Shown one piece after another: positions 34,055-43,405 of a DNA stretch of 64,000 bases; within the stretch, counting starts at the first letter, position 1; each line of letters begins with the position of its first letter. The DNA is from Desulfuromonadales bacterium (GTDB taxonomy: Bacteria; Desulfobacterota; Desulfuromonadia; Desulfuromonadales; Geopsychrobacteraceae). The translations under genes were made by a program, and so were the position numbers. The notes beneath the pieces are model-generated. The model ran no database searches. It saw only the letters and a program-made list of their open reading frames with translations, and was not told the origin of the DNA. The stretch lies in assembly GCA_019429255.1 (NCBI GenBank), contig JAHYIY010000009.1:51563-115562 (forward strand), given 5' to 3'.

Positions 34055-35473
34055 TCAAAACTGCAGCGATTTGGTCTGCAGAAACTCTTCCAAACCGTAA
34101 CGCCCTAACTCCCGTCCATTACCGGACTGCTTGTAGCCCCCGAAAGGTGCGAGGGGATTGAAGCGTCCCCCGTTGATATCGACCTGTCCAGTCTGCAGTT
34201 TCCTCGCCACCCGCTCGGCACGCTCCGGATCAGCCGACCAGACAGCGCCGGACAGGCCATACACCGTGTCATTGGCAATTTCAATCGCCTCATCTTCGTC
34301 ACGGTAGGTCATGATTGACAACACCGGACCGAAAATCTCTTCACGGGCAATCTTCATCTCTTTTGTCACCCGGCCAAACACCGTCGGACGCACGTAATAG
34401 CCCAGAGGCAATCCATCCGGTGGCTCGATACCTCCAATCAGGAGTTCGGCACCATCAGCAATGCCGCTGCGAATATAATCAAGAACCCGATCACGTTGTA
34501 CGGCAGAAACCAGCGGCCCGATTCGGGCCTGTGTATTGAGAGGATTTTCCGGAACATAAAGAGCAACATGCTGACGGACAAACGCCACCACCAGCTCGTA
34601 TTTATCCTGGGGGATCAACATACGGGTATGGGCGCTGCAGGTTTGGCCGGAGTTAAGAAAACAACTGCTCAGCGTGGCTTTGACAGCGGTTTCAATATCG
34701 GCATCATCCAGAAGGATGGTTGCGGACTTCCCCCCCAGTTCCAACGCCACGTGCTTCACTGTTTGTGCGCCAAGGGCCATGATGCGCTTGCCAATGGCAG
34801 TGGAACCCGTGAATGAAACCATATCGACATCCGGATGAGAAACTAACGCTTCACCAACCTCGGCACCATAACCTGACACCAGATTGAACACCCCCGGCGG
34901 CAGTCCGCTGGAATCAATGATCTCTGCCAGCACCAGGGCGTTGAGAGGGGTCAGTTCGCTCGGCTTGGCAACAATGGTGCAACCGGCAGCCAGAGCCGCT
35001 GCCACCTTAATCATCAACTGATGCAGGGGATAGTTCCAGGGGGTGATGGCAGCAACGACACCAACAGGTTCCTTTAACACCAGGGAATTGCCGATTCGTT
35101 CGGAAAAAGCAAACTCACCTAACAGTTTGATGTAACTTTCCAGCACAACCGTCGGTAATCCCGCCTGAATGCGTTGACTGAGCTTGATCGGCATTCCCAA
35201 TTCAGTGGTCATCAATTCGGCCAACTCCGGCCCGCGCGTTACCAAGGCCTCGTAAATCTGAGTCAGATAACCGGCCCTGATGGCGGGTTTGGTCGTCGAC
35301 CAGCCGGGCAACGCCTTGCGCGCTGCTGTTACGGCAGCCTCGACATCGACTGAGGAACCAGCCGGAACAGTTGCGATAACGGCCTCCGTTGCCGGATTAA
35401 TGACCTCGATTAAGTCAGTGGATGCCGGGAGGCACCAGTGACCACCGATATAAATCTTGCCATACGATTTCAT
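34055..35473 (-). CDS. Aldehyde dehydrogenase family protein
   Basis: A 472-residue NAD(P)-dependent aldehyde dehydrogenase. The catalytic Cys279 is in SGQTCSAHT and the general-base glutamate in [12 protein letters not shown]-binding features are TPWNYPLHQ and [26 protein letters not shown] closes the substrate tunnel. It oxidises an unidentified aldehyde to an acid. AGGAGG is five bases before the ATG at 35473, ruling out the upstream start. Divergent from the thioesterase gene; together they could process acyl or aldehyde intermediates (inference from proximity). Confidence 0.92.
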   Translation of the reverse strand: MKSYGKIYIGGHWCLPASTDLIEVINPATEAVIATVPAGSSVDVEAAVTAARKALPGWSTTKPAIRAGYLTQIYEALVTRGPELAELMTTELGMPIKLSQRIQAGLPTVVLESYIKLLGEFAFSERIGNSLVLKEPVGVVAAITPWNYPLHQLMIKVAAALAAGCTIVAKPSELTPLNALVLAEIIDSSGLPPGVFNLVSGYGAEVGEALVSHPDVDMVSFTGSTAIGKRIMALGAQTVKHVALELGGKSATILLDDADIETAVKATLSSCFLNSGQTCSAHTRMLIPQDKYELVVAFVRQHVALYVPENPLNTQARIGPLVSAVQRDRVLDYIRSGIADGAELLIGGIEPPDGLPLGYYVRPTVFGRVTKEMKIAREEIFGPVLSIMTYRDEDEAIEIANDTVYGLSGAVWSADPERAERVARKLQTGQVDINGGRFNPLAPFGGYKQSGNGRELGRYGLEEFLQTKSLQF

Positions 35474-35652
35474 TTCAACCTCCTGATAAAAGCTGAACCG
35501 TTGATTCACAGCATCATCATAACAATGATTTGCTCAACCTGCGAGAAAATGCGAAAATCGGATCAAACCCTGTCAAGATTATCGTCAACACCCATCCAGA
35601 AGGGTTCCTGAGTAAGTAGTGACGATAACACCCTGTTTTTTTGAGGCCAAGG

Positions 35653-36078
35653 ATGCCAAAAATATTTTCCTATCGCTTTTATGTGCCTGATGATGCCAAC
35701 GATGCCAATGGCCATGTTAACAATATCGCCTACGTACAATGGATGCAGGATGTGGCAATCAGGCATTCGGATGCGCAAGGCTGGACGATAGACAAGTATC
35801 AACAACTTGGCACTAGCTGGGTAGTGCGCTCGCACCAGATTGAATATCTGCAGCCGGCATTTGCCGGTGAAGAAATCGAGATACTAACATGGGTTTGTAA
35901 CATGAAAAGAACCCGCTCGATGCGCCGTTATCGTTTTTTTCGCTGTGCGGATCGAATGCCGCCGGCGCGGGCAGAAACCGACTGGGTTTATGTCGATAAC
36001 GTAGCGGGAAAACCGAAGAAAATTGACATTGCCGTCAGTGAAGCTTTCGATCTGGTTACTCCGGAAGAGGAACCTTAG
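35653..36078 (+). CDS. Hotdog-fold acyl-CoA thioesterase
   Basis: A 141-residue hotdog-fold protein of the 4-hydroxybenzoyl-CoA thioesterase / YbgC type. The motif DANGHVNNIAYVQWMQD supplies the catalytic Asp-analogue and first helix, and LGTSWVVRSHQIEYLQPA the second strand pair. It should hydrolyse an acyl-CoA thioester, substrate unknown. The ATG at 35653 is preceded by GAGG with six-base spacing; a TTG twelve bases earlier is less likely. Divergent from the aldehyde dehydrogenase. Confidence 0.87.
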   Translation: MPKIFSYRFYVPDDANDANGHVNNIAYVQWMQDVAIRHSDAQGWTIDKYQQLGTSWVVRSHQIEYLQPAFAGEEIEILTWVCNMKRTRSMRRYRFFRCADRMPPARAETDWVYVDNVAGKPKKIDIAVSEAFDLVTPEEEP

Positions 36079-36094
36079 TCGTCGGCCAACAGCC

Positions 36095-36125
36095 GTCAAA
36101 AAAGAAAAAGGCAGGTCAACCTGCC
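36095..36125 (-). terminator. Terminator of the hsp20 gene
   Basis: On the minus strand GGCAGG-TTGA-CCTGCC forms a 6-bp hairpin followed by TTTTTCTTTTTT. It lies about 60 bases past the hsp20 stop codon. In the plus direction the tail is weak, so it is mainly a minus-strand terminator. Confidence 0.75.
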
Positions 36126-36187
36126 TGCCTTATCATCCGGGAGTGGTTTCTTCCCGGCACCACAACGACAGCCGCCATCACGGCCGA

Positions 36188-36619
36188 TCACTTGATTTCT
36201 ACCTCAACGCTCTTGGGTTTGACCACCTCGATTTTGGGAATAACCAAGTTTAACAGGCCATCCTTAAAGCTGGCGTCAATTTTTTCGATGTCGATGTTCT
36301 CCGGTAGAGTAAAGCTGCGGCTGAAGCTGCCATAAAAACGCTCGACCCGATGCATTTTTTCACTTTTGTCTTCTTTTTCCTGCCGACTTTCGCCGCGGAT
36401 ACTCAATACCCGGTCTTCAATACTGATTTTTACATCTTCACGCTTGACCCCGGGTATATCAGCCTTGATGGTGAACCCTGTGTCTGTCTCGCTGATATCC
36501 ACCCGCGGAGCCCAATCTGCGCCTTCGCCAGCAGTCATTGTGCCACCACGAAACGGCCAATCCTGGCGTCCCATCAAGCCTTCCATCTCTCTGAACGGAT
36601 CCCATTTTGTCAGTTTCAT
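36188..36619 (-). CDS. Hsp20/alpha-crystallin small heat-shock protein
   Basis: A 143-residue small heat-shock protein that holds unfolded proteins as a cytoplasmic oligomer. The alpha-crystallin domain spans about 38-130: APRVDISETDTGFTIKADIPGV, then SFTLPENIDIEKIDASFKDG and LNLVIPK. The C-terminal IPK and KPKSVEVEIK carry the I-x-I/V type tail used in oligomerisation. AGGAGG lies just before the ATG. Single gene with its own terminator. I see no HrcA/CIRCE or sigma-32 site that I can support. Confidence 0.94.
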   Translation of the reverse strand: MKLTKWDPFREMEGLMGRQDWPFRGGTMTAGEGADWAPRVDISETDTGFTIKADIPGVKREDVKISIEDRVLSIRGESRQEKEDKSEKMHRVERFYGSFSRSFTLPENIDIEKIDASFKDGLLNLVIPKIEVVKPKSVEVEIK

Positions 36620-36841
36620 CGCTTCCTCCTTGGGTAAACGCGGGATGGTTTAATAAGGCAGGCTGCCCGCTACAGCCGACCTCAGCCCGAGAAAAAGCGG
36701 ACAAAAATAAATCGAAAAAACACGCTATTCAATGCACAACCCGCTAAAAGAATAGCGCATAATCGGCAGATTGCAAGTTTCTGCCGCGGGCATTGAGGGC
36801 CCCATGCTTGTACTACAACCAGTTGATTACAAAAGAAAAAG

Positions 36842-37726
36842 CTAGCGGGATCTGGCCAGGGATTCGGCAATGGCAACGACAAGGATAATGGACCCGCCGA
36901 CAATAACTGCCGCAGATGGCACTTCCCGCAGAAGAACCCAAGCCAGCAAAATAGAAACCACCGGCTGCATACAGCCAACCAGGGAAACGGTTTTGGCTGC
37001 CAACAGTTTCAGACTGGCGGTGTACAGGGTGTGAGCAGCGGCGGTTCCCAGGAAACCCAACAGTACCAGTAGCAGCCAGTCATGGTTATTGAGCAAACGC
37101 GCAGTTGTCAGATCGACAAAAGGGACAAACAACAGGGCAATCGCCACCAATTGATGAAACATCAGGGTACTGCTGGGAATCGCCGCGAAGTAATATTTCT
37201 GACATAAATTGCGCAGGGAAAACAACAGTGCGGAAAACACGCCCCAGATGGCACCCTGCAGCATATTGCCGAACAATCCACCACCCAGATCCTGCCAGAC
37301 CATGATCAGCAGTCCGACCAGCACGAGGATTCCGGAAAAAACATCACGTGCCGACAAACGACAGCGGGCAAAGAGGGGTTCAAGCAGAATCGTGATCATC
37401 GGATAGCTGAACAGGGCAAGAATGCCGACGGCAACAGTTGAAATCTGCATGGCATGAAAAAAGGTACCCCAGTGCACCCCCATGACCACACCAAGCCCAT
37501 AAATCGCCAGCAACTGTTTAAAACTTTGCACCCGCAAAGGCATACGAAAAAGCCGACAGAACAGATAGAACCCGCCGATTGCAATGAGGCTGCGTAATTG
37601 TGTTATGGAAAAAGCATCAAGGGGAATCAATTTGGCGAACAGACCGTTAAGGCTCAGCAGGGTTAACCCGACATAAAGAAGGACAATACCGCGCGGCGGA
37701 ACAGCTGTGGGTGAGGGTGCGGACAT
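36842..37726 (-). CDS. EamA/DMT-family transporter
   Basis: A 294-residue integral membrane protein with about ten hydrophobic helices arranged as two EamA repeats. It begins GIVLLYVGLTLLSLNGLFAK, has the mid-repeat GVHWGTFFHAMQ, and a second-repeat segment ending VSIVGCMQPVVSILLAW. Such drug/metabolite transporters export small molecules; the substrate is not predictable. Single gene, ATG start at 37726. Confidence 0.86.
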   Translation of the reverse strand: MSAPSPTAVPPRGIVLLYVGLTLLSLNGLFAKLIPLDAFSITQLRSLIAIGGFYLFCRLFRMPLRVQSFKQLLAIYGLGVVMGVHWGTFFHAMQISTVAVGILALFSYPMITILLEPLFARCRLSARDVFSGILVLVGLLIMVWQDLGGGLFGNMLQGAIWGVFSALLFSLRNLCQKYYFAAIPSSTLMFHQLVAIALLFVPFVDLTTARLLNNHDWLLLVLLGFLGTAAAHTLYTASLKLLAAKTVSLVGCMQPVVSILLAWVLLREVPSAAVIVGGSIILVVAIAESLARSR

Positions 37727-37838
37727 AGGGACAAAGAACCGTCAGGCTACGCCAGGTGAGAGTTGATAAATAGGACGGCACACAGGTAAGTCAACAGATT
37801 GACCGACGCTACGGCTGAAAAGAGCCATTGTGAGGCAT

Positions 37839-38234
37839 CTAGTGGGCGCGCTGTTCCAGCTGAATCAGCAAGCTTTTAAGCTGTTCAATGGTTTCCCGCA
37901 ACTGGCGATTTTCCCCCTCCAGATCAGTAACCAGCTGATTTCCGGATTCCAGTTCCGCCGACAATTCAGCATGTTCAGCGCGGCACTGCTGCAATTGGCG
38001 GGCAAGGCGCCTCATCGCTTCATGCTGTTTATTGTCAGGGGCGCCGGCAAGGTATTGACCCAGGGCGGCAGAATCACCAACGGCAAGGAAATCATCAAGA
38101 TAGCGGTTAAATTCCTGCTGCTGTACCTGCACCGATTCCGGCAGTACCGGCGGCAACTCTTTTTCTTCGGGAAGCAACAAAGCACATCCAGACAACAACG
38201 TAGCTATTGACAACACAAAAGGCCACCGGCTCAT
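37839..38234 (-). CDS. Small predicted lipoprotein with coiled coil
   Basis: A 131-residue protein with a signal peptide and lipobox LLSGC (Cys17), then a helical region. Its C-terminal half (80-128) has heptad-type Leu/Gln/Glu spacing typical of a coiled coil. No named family is recognised. Its ATG overlaps the stop of the upstream GGDEF-like gene (ATGA overlap), so the two are translationally coupled and may belong to one signalling output (inference). Confidence 0.72.
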   Translation of the reverse strand: MSRWPFVLSIATLLSGCALLLPEEKELPPVLPESVQVQQQEFNRYLDDFLAVGDSAALGQYLAGAPDNKQHEAMRRLARQLQQCRAEHAELSAELESGNQLVTDLEGENRQLRETIEQLKSLLIQLEQRAH

Positions 38235-39556
38235 TCCCTGTGTTCCTCCACCATATAGGTACTACCATCCTGCAGCTTCAGGTATTCTTTGAGGCGAGCA
38301 CAATCCTGGCTGATTGCCAGACGCGATGGATACTTGTAACGGGTAGAGTGAATAACGGCAATAGAAATCGACAACAGGGGGAATGTGCGCTCCACCCCAT
38401 AGCGATCTTTGCCGACAAAAGATTGTGCCTGGCGATCCTCCGGCGAATAGAGGGTTGGCACCATCTCATCAAACCGGGAAATAATCGTCTGTGCCAGCAC
38501 TTCACCCTTATCCGGCGAGGTCACAACAACATAATCATCACCGCCAATATGGCCAACCAGATCATCAGGATGACCGCATTCATTGACAACGGCTTGAATC
38601 AGATTTCCAACCTGACTGATGACATCGCTACCGGCTTTGTAGCCGTAACGGTCGCCATAACTTTTAAAGTTGTCGAGATCGATATAGAGATGGCAAAAAT
38701 CAATTTTCTGGTTGATGCGGGTGTCTATAGCGCGGTCAATAGCTCGATTGCCCGGCAACAGGGTCAAAGGGTTGGCATCAAGATGCAACTGTTCAAGTTC
38801 ACGCAGTTTCTCCCCCATCTGATAAAAATCATGTGCCAGCTCGGAGAACTCATCATCACCAGGAAGTTCCAGGCGATGATCAAAACGGCCGGCTGAAATC
38901 GATTGTGTCGCTCTTTTAAGCGCCTTGACCGAGCGATGAATACTGATGATAACGGTGATTGTTACCGGTGCCGAAAGACAGATCCCGAACAGGGTAAGAA
39001 GCACAGTAGCGCGAAAAGCTGCGCTGGTTTTTTGCGACAGGCGAGTCAGATCGGTATTGATCTGTTGTTGCTGGCGTTCCCGGTATGCCACCAGCAATTC
39101 AACAATCTGGGTGCGCAGCGGCACCATCGTCGAACCGGAAAGGGCCGTTGCCACCACCCAGTCTTCGTGCTGCAGTGCCGCTGCCAGGTGCTTATCAGCC
39201 TGACGGTAAGCATCGAGAATTTGCAGCAGGGTCTGACTCTGTTCATTGCTGGGCAATCCCTGCAGGGTCAAGACGTGACGTACCAGTTCATCGTTACGAT
39301 TGCGGCGCAGGTCGATCAATTCGACATCACGCAATATCAGCAACTGCTTTTCGATATTTTCCAGGGCCAGCAGGTTCTGCTGCAGATCGCGCAACAATTC
39401 AAAGGTTGAAAACTCGATTTGTACCAGATGTTCGGTGTGACGGGTTTGCTGGTGGAGCTGATAGAGGGCGTAACCAACGGCACCGAGAGTAAAAAAGACA
39501 ATGACCAGATAACCGATCACGACTTTTTTGGTCACTGTTGAAAACAGCTTACGCAT
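38231..39556 (-). CDS. Membrane HAMP-GGDEF protein with degenerate signature (GGDDY)
   Basis: A 441-residue protein. Helix one is near residues 11-31, a helical periplasmic sensor follows, and helix two is near 145-170. A HAMP domain and a GGDEF-type domain end it. The signature reads GGDDY, the I-site Arg is absent, and substrate motifs are changed: NFKSYGDRYGYKAGSD where a cyclase has K..ND..GH..GD. The guanine-contact Asn is Gly and the Asp is Ser. It may be inactive, a regulator, or altered in nucleotide choice. Starting at 39556 (MRKLF) avoids overlap with livF. It follows livF after about 40 bases, possibly one transcript. Confidence 0.8.
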   Translation of the reverse strand: MRKLFSTVTKKVVIGYLVIVFFTLGAVGYALYQLHQQTRHTEHLVQIEFSTFELLRDLQQNLLALENIEKQLLILRDVELIDLRRNRNDELVRHVLTLQGLPSNEQSQTLLQILDAYRQADKHLAAALQHEDWVVATALSGSTMVPLRTQIVELLVAYRERQQQQINTDLTRLSQKTSAAFRATVLLTLFGICLSAPVTITVIISIHRSVKALKRATQSISAGRFDHRLELPGDDEFSELAHDFYQMGEKLRELEQLHLDANPLTLLPGNRAIDRAIDTRINQKIDFCHLYIDLDNFKSYGDRYGYKAGSDVISQVGNLIQAVVNECGHPDDLVGHIGGDDYVVVTSPDKGEVLAQTIISRFDEMVPTLYSPEDRQAQSFVGKDRYGVERTFPLLSISIAVIHSTRYKYPSRLAISQDCARLKEYLKLQDGSTYMVEEHRE

Positions 39557-39597
39557 GTCGTATTCACGCCCTGACGAATGAATCGGCAACGGTCGGG

Positions 39598-40305
39598 TCA
39601 AATGCCAAGATAGGCCTTGCGCACGTCAACGTTGGACAACAGGTTCGGTGCTGAATCAACCAGGGTAATCCTGCCATTTTCCATAACATAGCCGCGATCA
39701 GCCAGCTTAAGGGCCTGATTGGCGTTCTGCTCTACCAGAAAAATAGTGGTGTTACTTTCTTTGTTAATCTGGCGGATTATCTCAAAAATCTGCTTGATAA
39801 TCAACGGCGCCAGCCCCAATGACGGCTCATCCAGCAACAGGACCCGGGGACGCGCCATCAAGGCACGGGAAATTGCCAGCATTTGCTGCTCACCGCCGGA
39901 CAGCGTGCCGCCTAACTGGGATTGACGCTTCTCCAGAATAGGAAAAAGGGTCATGACATAGTTCAGATCCTGCTCAATCTGGCGTTTATTGCCACGCAGA
40001 AAGGCACCCATTTCCAGATTTTCCAGCACCGTCATGTCAGGAAAAATCCGCCGCCCTTCGGGCACCTGGACGATCCCCTTTTTGACAATATTTTCCGGGC
40101 TTAACCCATGAATCGGATCGCCATCAAGGAAGATTGCGCCGGCGCGAGGGGGAGTAATGCCACAGATCGACATCAGCGTTGTTGTTTTGCCCGCCCCATT
40201 GGCACCAATAAGCGCAACAATTTCCCCCTCTCCCACCTCAATGGTCACATCGTTCAACGCCTGAATATTCCCGTAATAGGTCTGAATATTCTGCACCTTA
40301 AGCAT
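39598..40305 (-). CDS. livF: Branched-chain amino acid ABC transporter ATP-binding protein LivF
   Basis: A 235-residue ABC ATPase. Walker A GANGAGKTT, signature LSGGEQQM, Walker B VLLLDEPSLGLAP and the switch histidine in FLVEQN are complete. The short LivF form lacks extra domains. It pairs with LivG to power import through LivHM. It starts within the last bases of livG (8-base overlap), and its stop codon is 42 bases from the GGDEF-like start. Transcribed with livJ-livH-livM-livG. Confidence 0.93.
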   Translation of the reverse strand: MLKVQNIQTYYGNIQALNDVTIEVGEGEIVALIGANGAGKTTTLMSICGITPPRAGAIFLDGDPIHGLSPENIVKKGIVQVPEGRRIFPDMTVLENLEMGAFLRGNKRQIEQDLNYVMTLFPILEKRQSQLGGTLSGGEQQMLAISRALMARPRVLLLDEPSLGLAPLIIKQIFEIIRQINKESNTTIFLVEQNANQALKLADRGYVMENGRITLVDSAPNLLSNVDVRKAYLGI

Positions 40306-41098
40306 CGACTTCTTCTCCCAGGTAAGCTTCGATCACTTTGGGGTTGTCTCTGATATCAAGGGGTGATCCCTGCGCGATTTTCTTGCCGTATTCCATGACA
40401 TAGATCGGATTAGAGATTTTCATGACCAGCTTCATATCGTGTTCAATCAACAAAATCGCAATCTGCTCTTCTTCGCTAATCCGGCAAATCAGTTGGTCAA
40501 GTTCTGACGTTTCATAAGGGTTCATCCCCGCCGCCGGCTCATCGAGCAGCAACAAAAAGGGATCGGTCGCCAGGGCGCGGGCAATTTCAAGACGGCGCTG
40601 GGCTCCGTAAGGTAGATTCCGGGCGAACTCATTGACGAATTTTTCCAGACCGACCTTTTCCAGTAACCGATAACTGGTTTCCACAATCTCCTGTTCTTCT
40701 TCACGGACGCCGCGATTACGGATAATGGAACGGAAAATACCGGAACGGGTACGGCAGTGACGCCCAATCATGACGTTTTCGAGAACCGTCATACTGGAAA
40801 AAAGACGAATATTCTGAAAGGTTCTGGCCAACCCCATTTCAGTGACCTTGTTCGGCTTGAGTCCGTTAAGGCGGCGGGTCTCCAGTCCCTTGGGATGCAA
40901 CAGGATATCACCGCTCGTTGGTGTATAAATCCCGGTCACACAGTTAAAAAATGTCGTTTTGCCGGCGCCGTTAGGGCCAATCAGAGCGGCAATTTCCCCT
41001 TCGTGAACAGCCAAAGAAACGCTGTCTACCGCTCGTAGACCACCGAAATCCATGGTCAGCCCTTTGACTTCCAGTAATTTGTGTTTATTTTCAGTCAT
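40298..41098 (-). CDS. livG: Branched-chain amino acid ABC transporter ATP-binding protein LivG
   Basis: A 266-residue ABC ATPase. Walker A GPNGAGKTTF, signature YGAQRRLEIARA (LivG-type), Walker B LLLDEPAAGMNPYE and IEHDMKLVM are present. It forms the nucleotide-binding pair with LivF. It overlaps livM by 8 bases at the start and livF by 8 at the end, so translation is coupled. Confidence 0.93.
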   Translation of the reverse strand: MTENKHKLLEVKGLTMDFGGLRAVDSVSLAVHEGEIAALIGPNGAGKTTFFNCVTGIYTPTSGDILLHPKGLETRRLNGLKPNKVTEMGLARTFQNIRLFSSMTVLENVMIGRHCRTRSGIFRSIIRNRGVREEEQEIVETSYRLLEKVGLEKFVNEFARNLPYGAQRRLEIARALATDPFLLLLDEPAAGMNPYETSELDQLICRISEEEQIAILLIEHDMKLVMKISNPIYVMEYGKKIAQGSPLDIRDNPKVIEAYLGEEVDA

Positions 41099-42317
41099 GA
41101 GCAGTTTTATCCTTCGTCCCCTTATATTGATAAATCTGGCGCAGATTGCTGATCAGTCCCTGCGGACGGAAAATCATCATCAGCACCATAGCGGCACCAA
41201 ACACCAGCATCCGGTATTCGGAAAATGCCCGCAGATATTCCGGCAACAACACCAGAATAAAAGCGCCGAGAATGACCCCGAGGATCGACCCCATCCCCCC
41301 CAGAACAACAATCGACAGGATAATCGCTGATTCCATAAAGGTGAAACTGGCCGGGTTGATGAAGGTCGTTTTCGCAGCAAAAATGACGCCAACTATGCCG
41401 GCCCAGAAGGCACCGAGGGCATAGGCAGACAATTTGGTGCGGGCCATATCGATCCCCATGGCGACACAGGCAATCTCATCTTCGCGCAGAGCAATCCAGG
41501 CCCTGCCGACCCGACTGTTTTTCAGTCGATTGGTGACAATGATCGTCAACACCACCAGCGCTATCATGATGTAATAGATGTAGGTCGTTGATTGCGCCAG
41601 GCTCATCTGCACCCCAAAAAAACCGGGGCGATCAATATTGGCAATCCCGCTGGGTCCCAGGGATAGGGTTTCCCAGTTTTCCATCATCACCTTGAAGATC
41701 ATCCCGAAACCCAGGGTCACAATCGCCAGGTAGTCACCACGCAGACGCAGAATAGGAAAACCCAGGACAATGCCGAACAGACAACCTAAAATGCCGCCGA
41801 TCGGCAGCACTATCCAGAAACCGAGGTCAAAATAGTAATTGAGAATGGCGTAGGAATAAGCACCAACGCCAAAAAAGGCAACGTAACCCAGATCAAGCAA
41901 ACCCGCCAGACCGACCCCGATATTCAAGCCAAGCCCCAGGACAACGAAAATCAACGCTGTCACCATGATATTGGTCTGGTAGGTATCAAAAATCAATGGG
42001 AATATCAGCGCCAGAACCAGCAGTACAGCCATTGCGCGATTACGCAACAGGATGTTGTCAAGAGCCGCCTGCAGCGGTCCGTACGAAGCAATCCCTTCCT
42101 CAGCCTGCTTTTGCCGGCGATTACGCCGGAGCAGCAAAAAACGCCAGAAATAGGACAGGACAAAACTGCCGATGGCAACCCAGAGGATGTTGGACCAGCG
42201 CCAGACCACCACATTTTCGATGGTGTTGACCCGGACGACCAGCAGAGGGAAAGTGAGAAAAACGAACCACAGGGAGACGACCAGGGATTGTTTGAAATCC
42301 TGCAACATAACTCTCAC
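41091..42317 (-). CDS. livM: Branched-chain amino acid ABC transporter permease LivM
   Basis: A 408-residue permease with about ten helices. An N-terminal extension of about 100 residues includes two extra hydrophobic segments, as in LivM. The core carries the GYVAFFGVGAYSYAIL and LRLRGDYLAIVTLGFG motifs and RALREDEIACVAMGI-like EAA loop (WIALREDEIACVAMGID). A GTG at 42317 directly follows the livH stop, preceded by AGAAGG; an ATG nine bases on is an alternative. Forms the channel with LivH. Confidence 0.92.
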   Translation of the reverse strand: MRVMLQDFKQSLVVSLWFVFLTFPLLVVRVNTIENVVVWRWSNILWVAIGSFVLSYFWRFLLLRRNRRQKQAEEGIASYGPLQAALDNILLRNRAMAVLLVLALIFPLIFDTYQTNIMVTALIFVVLGLGLNIGVGLAGLLDLGYVAFFGVGAYSYAILNYYFDLGFWIVLPIGGILGCLFGIVLGFPILRLRGDYLAIVTLGFGMIFKVMMENWETLSLGPSGIANIDRPGFFGVQMSLAQSTTYIYYIMIALVVLTIIVTNRLKNSRVGRAWIALREDEIACVAMGIDMARTKLSAYALGAFWAGIVGVIFAAKTTFINPASFTFMESAIILSIVVLGGMGSILGVILGAFILVLLPEYLRAFSEYRMLVFGAAMVLMMIFRPQGLISNLRQIYQYKGTKDKTAHD

Positions 42318-43220
42318 CTACACCTTCTGCTTGCGGACTTTTCCGAGAATTCCGGCCGGCCTGACGATCAGAATGACGACCAGCAGAACAAAGGTCAAAA
42401 CATCCTCGTAGTCACTCGAGATATAGCCGGCAGCAAAACTTTCAGACCAGCCGATGATTAACCCCCCTAAAACGGCACCGGGGATCGAGCCGATCCCCCC
42501 CAGAACTGCCGCAGTAAACGCCTTGATCCCGGCCAAAAAGCCGATATAGAAGCTGACCTGCCCGATATAGGATGCCACCAGAACACCACCGATAGCCGCA
42601 AGGACCGAGCCGATGACAAAGGTCAGGGAAATAACCCGGTCAACATTGATACCGACCAGGCGCGCCATGTTCAGATCCTGCTGGGTTGCGCGCATTGCCT
42701 TGCCAACCCGCGTTTTCTTTATCAGCAAGGTCAACAGAACCATGGTTATCAGGGTGGTGACCAGAATTACCAGTTCCGGCGAACCGATAATGTGGGCGAC
42801 ATCATCCATAAAGGCAAAATCGGGAATCAGTCGCGGGAAGGGAAGAAAATCAGGGGTCTGAGCCAGCAATACATAATTCTGCAGAAAAATCGACATACCG
42901 ATGGCACTGATCAATGGTGACAAGCGTGGCGAACCCCGTAGCGGCCGGTAGGCAATCTTTTCCAGAGTATAGCCATAGGCAGCGGCGTAAACAGCGGCAA
43001 TAGCGGCAGCCAGAATCAAGATTGCAAACCCGCTGAGCCCGTAGATGGTACAGACTCCGGCCACGATCAGAGCCACAAAAGCACCAATCATGTAAATTTC
43101 ACCATGGGCAAAATTGATCAACTGGATGATGCCGTAGACCATGGTGTAACCCAGGGCAATCAGGGCATAAATACTTCCTCGGGTCAGTCCACTGAAGAAA
43201 AGCTCTAAAAAATATTCCAT
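42318..43220 (-). CDS. livH: Branched-chain amino acid ABC transporter permease LivH
   Basis: A 300-residue permease with about eight helices. Family segments are GLTRGSIYALIALGYTMVYG, QLINFAHGEIYMIGA and the EAA-type loop GKAMRATQQDLNMARLVGIN. It forms the transmembrane channel with LivM. ATG at 43220 gives the natural LivH start; a TTG at 43229 is in frame but less likely. A strong hairpin separates it from the binding-protein gene. Confidence 0.93.
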   Translation of the reverse strand: MEYFLELFFSGLTRGSIYALIALGYTMVYGIIQLINFAHGEIYMIGAFVALIVAGVCTIYGLSGFAILILAAAIAAVYAAAYGYTLEKIAYRPLRGSPRLSPLISAIGMSIFLQNYVLLAQTPDFLPFPRLIPDFAFMDDVAHIIGSPELVILVTTLITMVLLTLLIKKTRVGKAMRATQQDLNMARLVGINVDRVISLTFVIGSVLAAIGGVLVASYIGQVSFYIGFLAGIKAFTAAVLGGIGSIPGAVLGGLIIGWSESFAAGYISSDYEDVLTFVLLVVILIVRPAGILGKVRKQKV

Positions 43221-43319
43221 AAATGACAACCACCCGGATCAGAAAAAGTGCGGGGCAAAGGAAATCCAGTCGAAAAAAACTAAGGATCAAAGCACAACAA
43301 TCTCGGCACAACACAGATT

Positions 43320-43346
43320 GGGGGACTGTCTGAAAGAACAGTCCCC
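43320..43346 (-). other. Intercistronic hairpin between the binding-protein gene and livH
   Basis: GGGGGACTGT and ACAGTCCCCC form a perfect 10-bp stem with a 7-base loop. There is no U-tract on the minus strand, so full termination is unlikely. Hairpins here often protect the upstream mRNA or partly reduce read-through, giving more binding protein than permease (inference). Confidence 0.7.
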
Positions 43347-43405
43347 CGCCAGCTGTCCATTGACAGGAATCAGCTATTTTATCGCCGCCTGCTTGCCTTC
43401 ATAAA

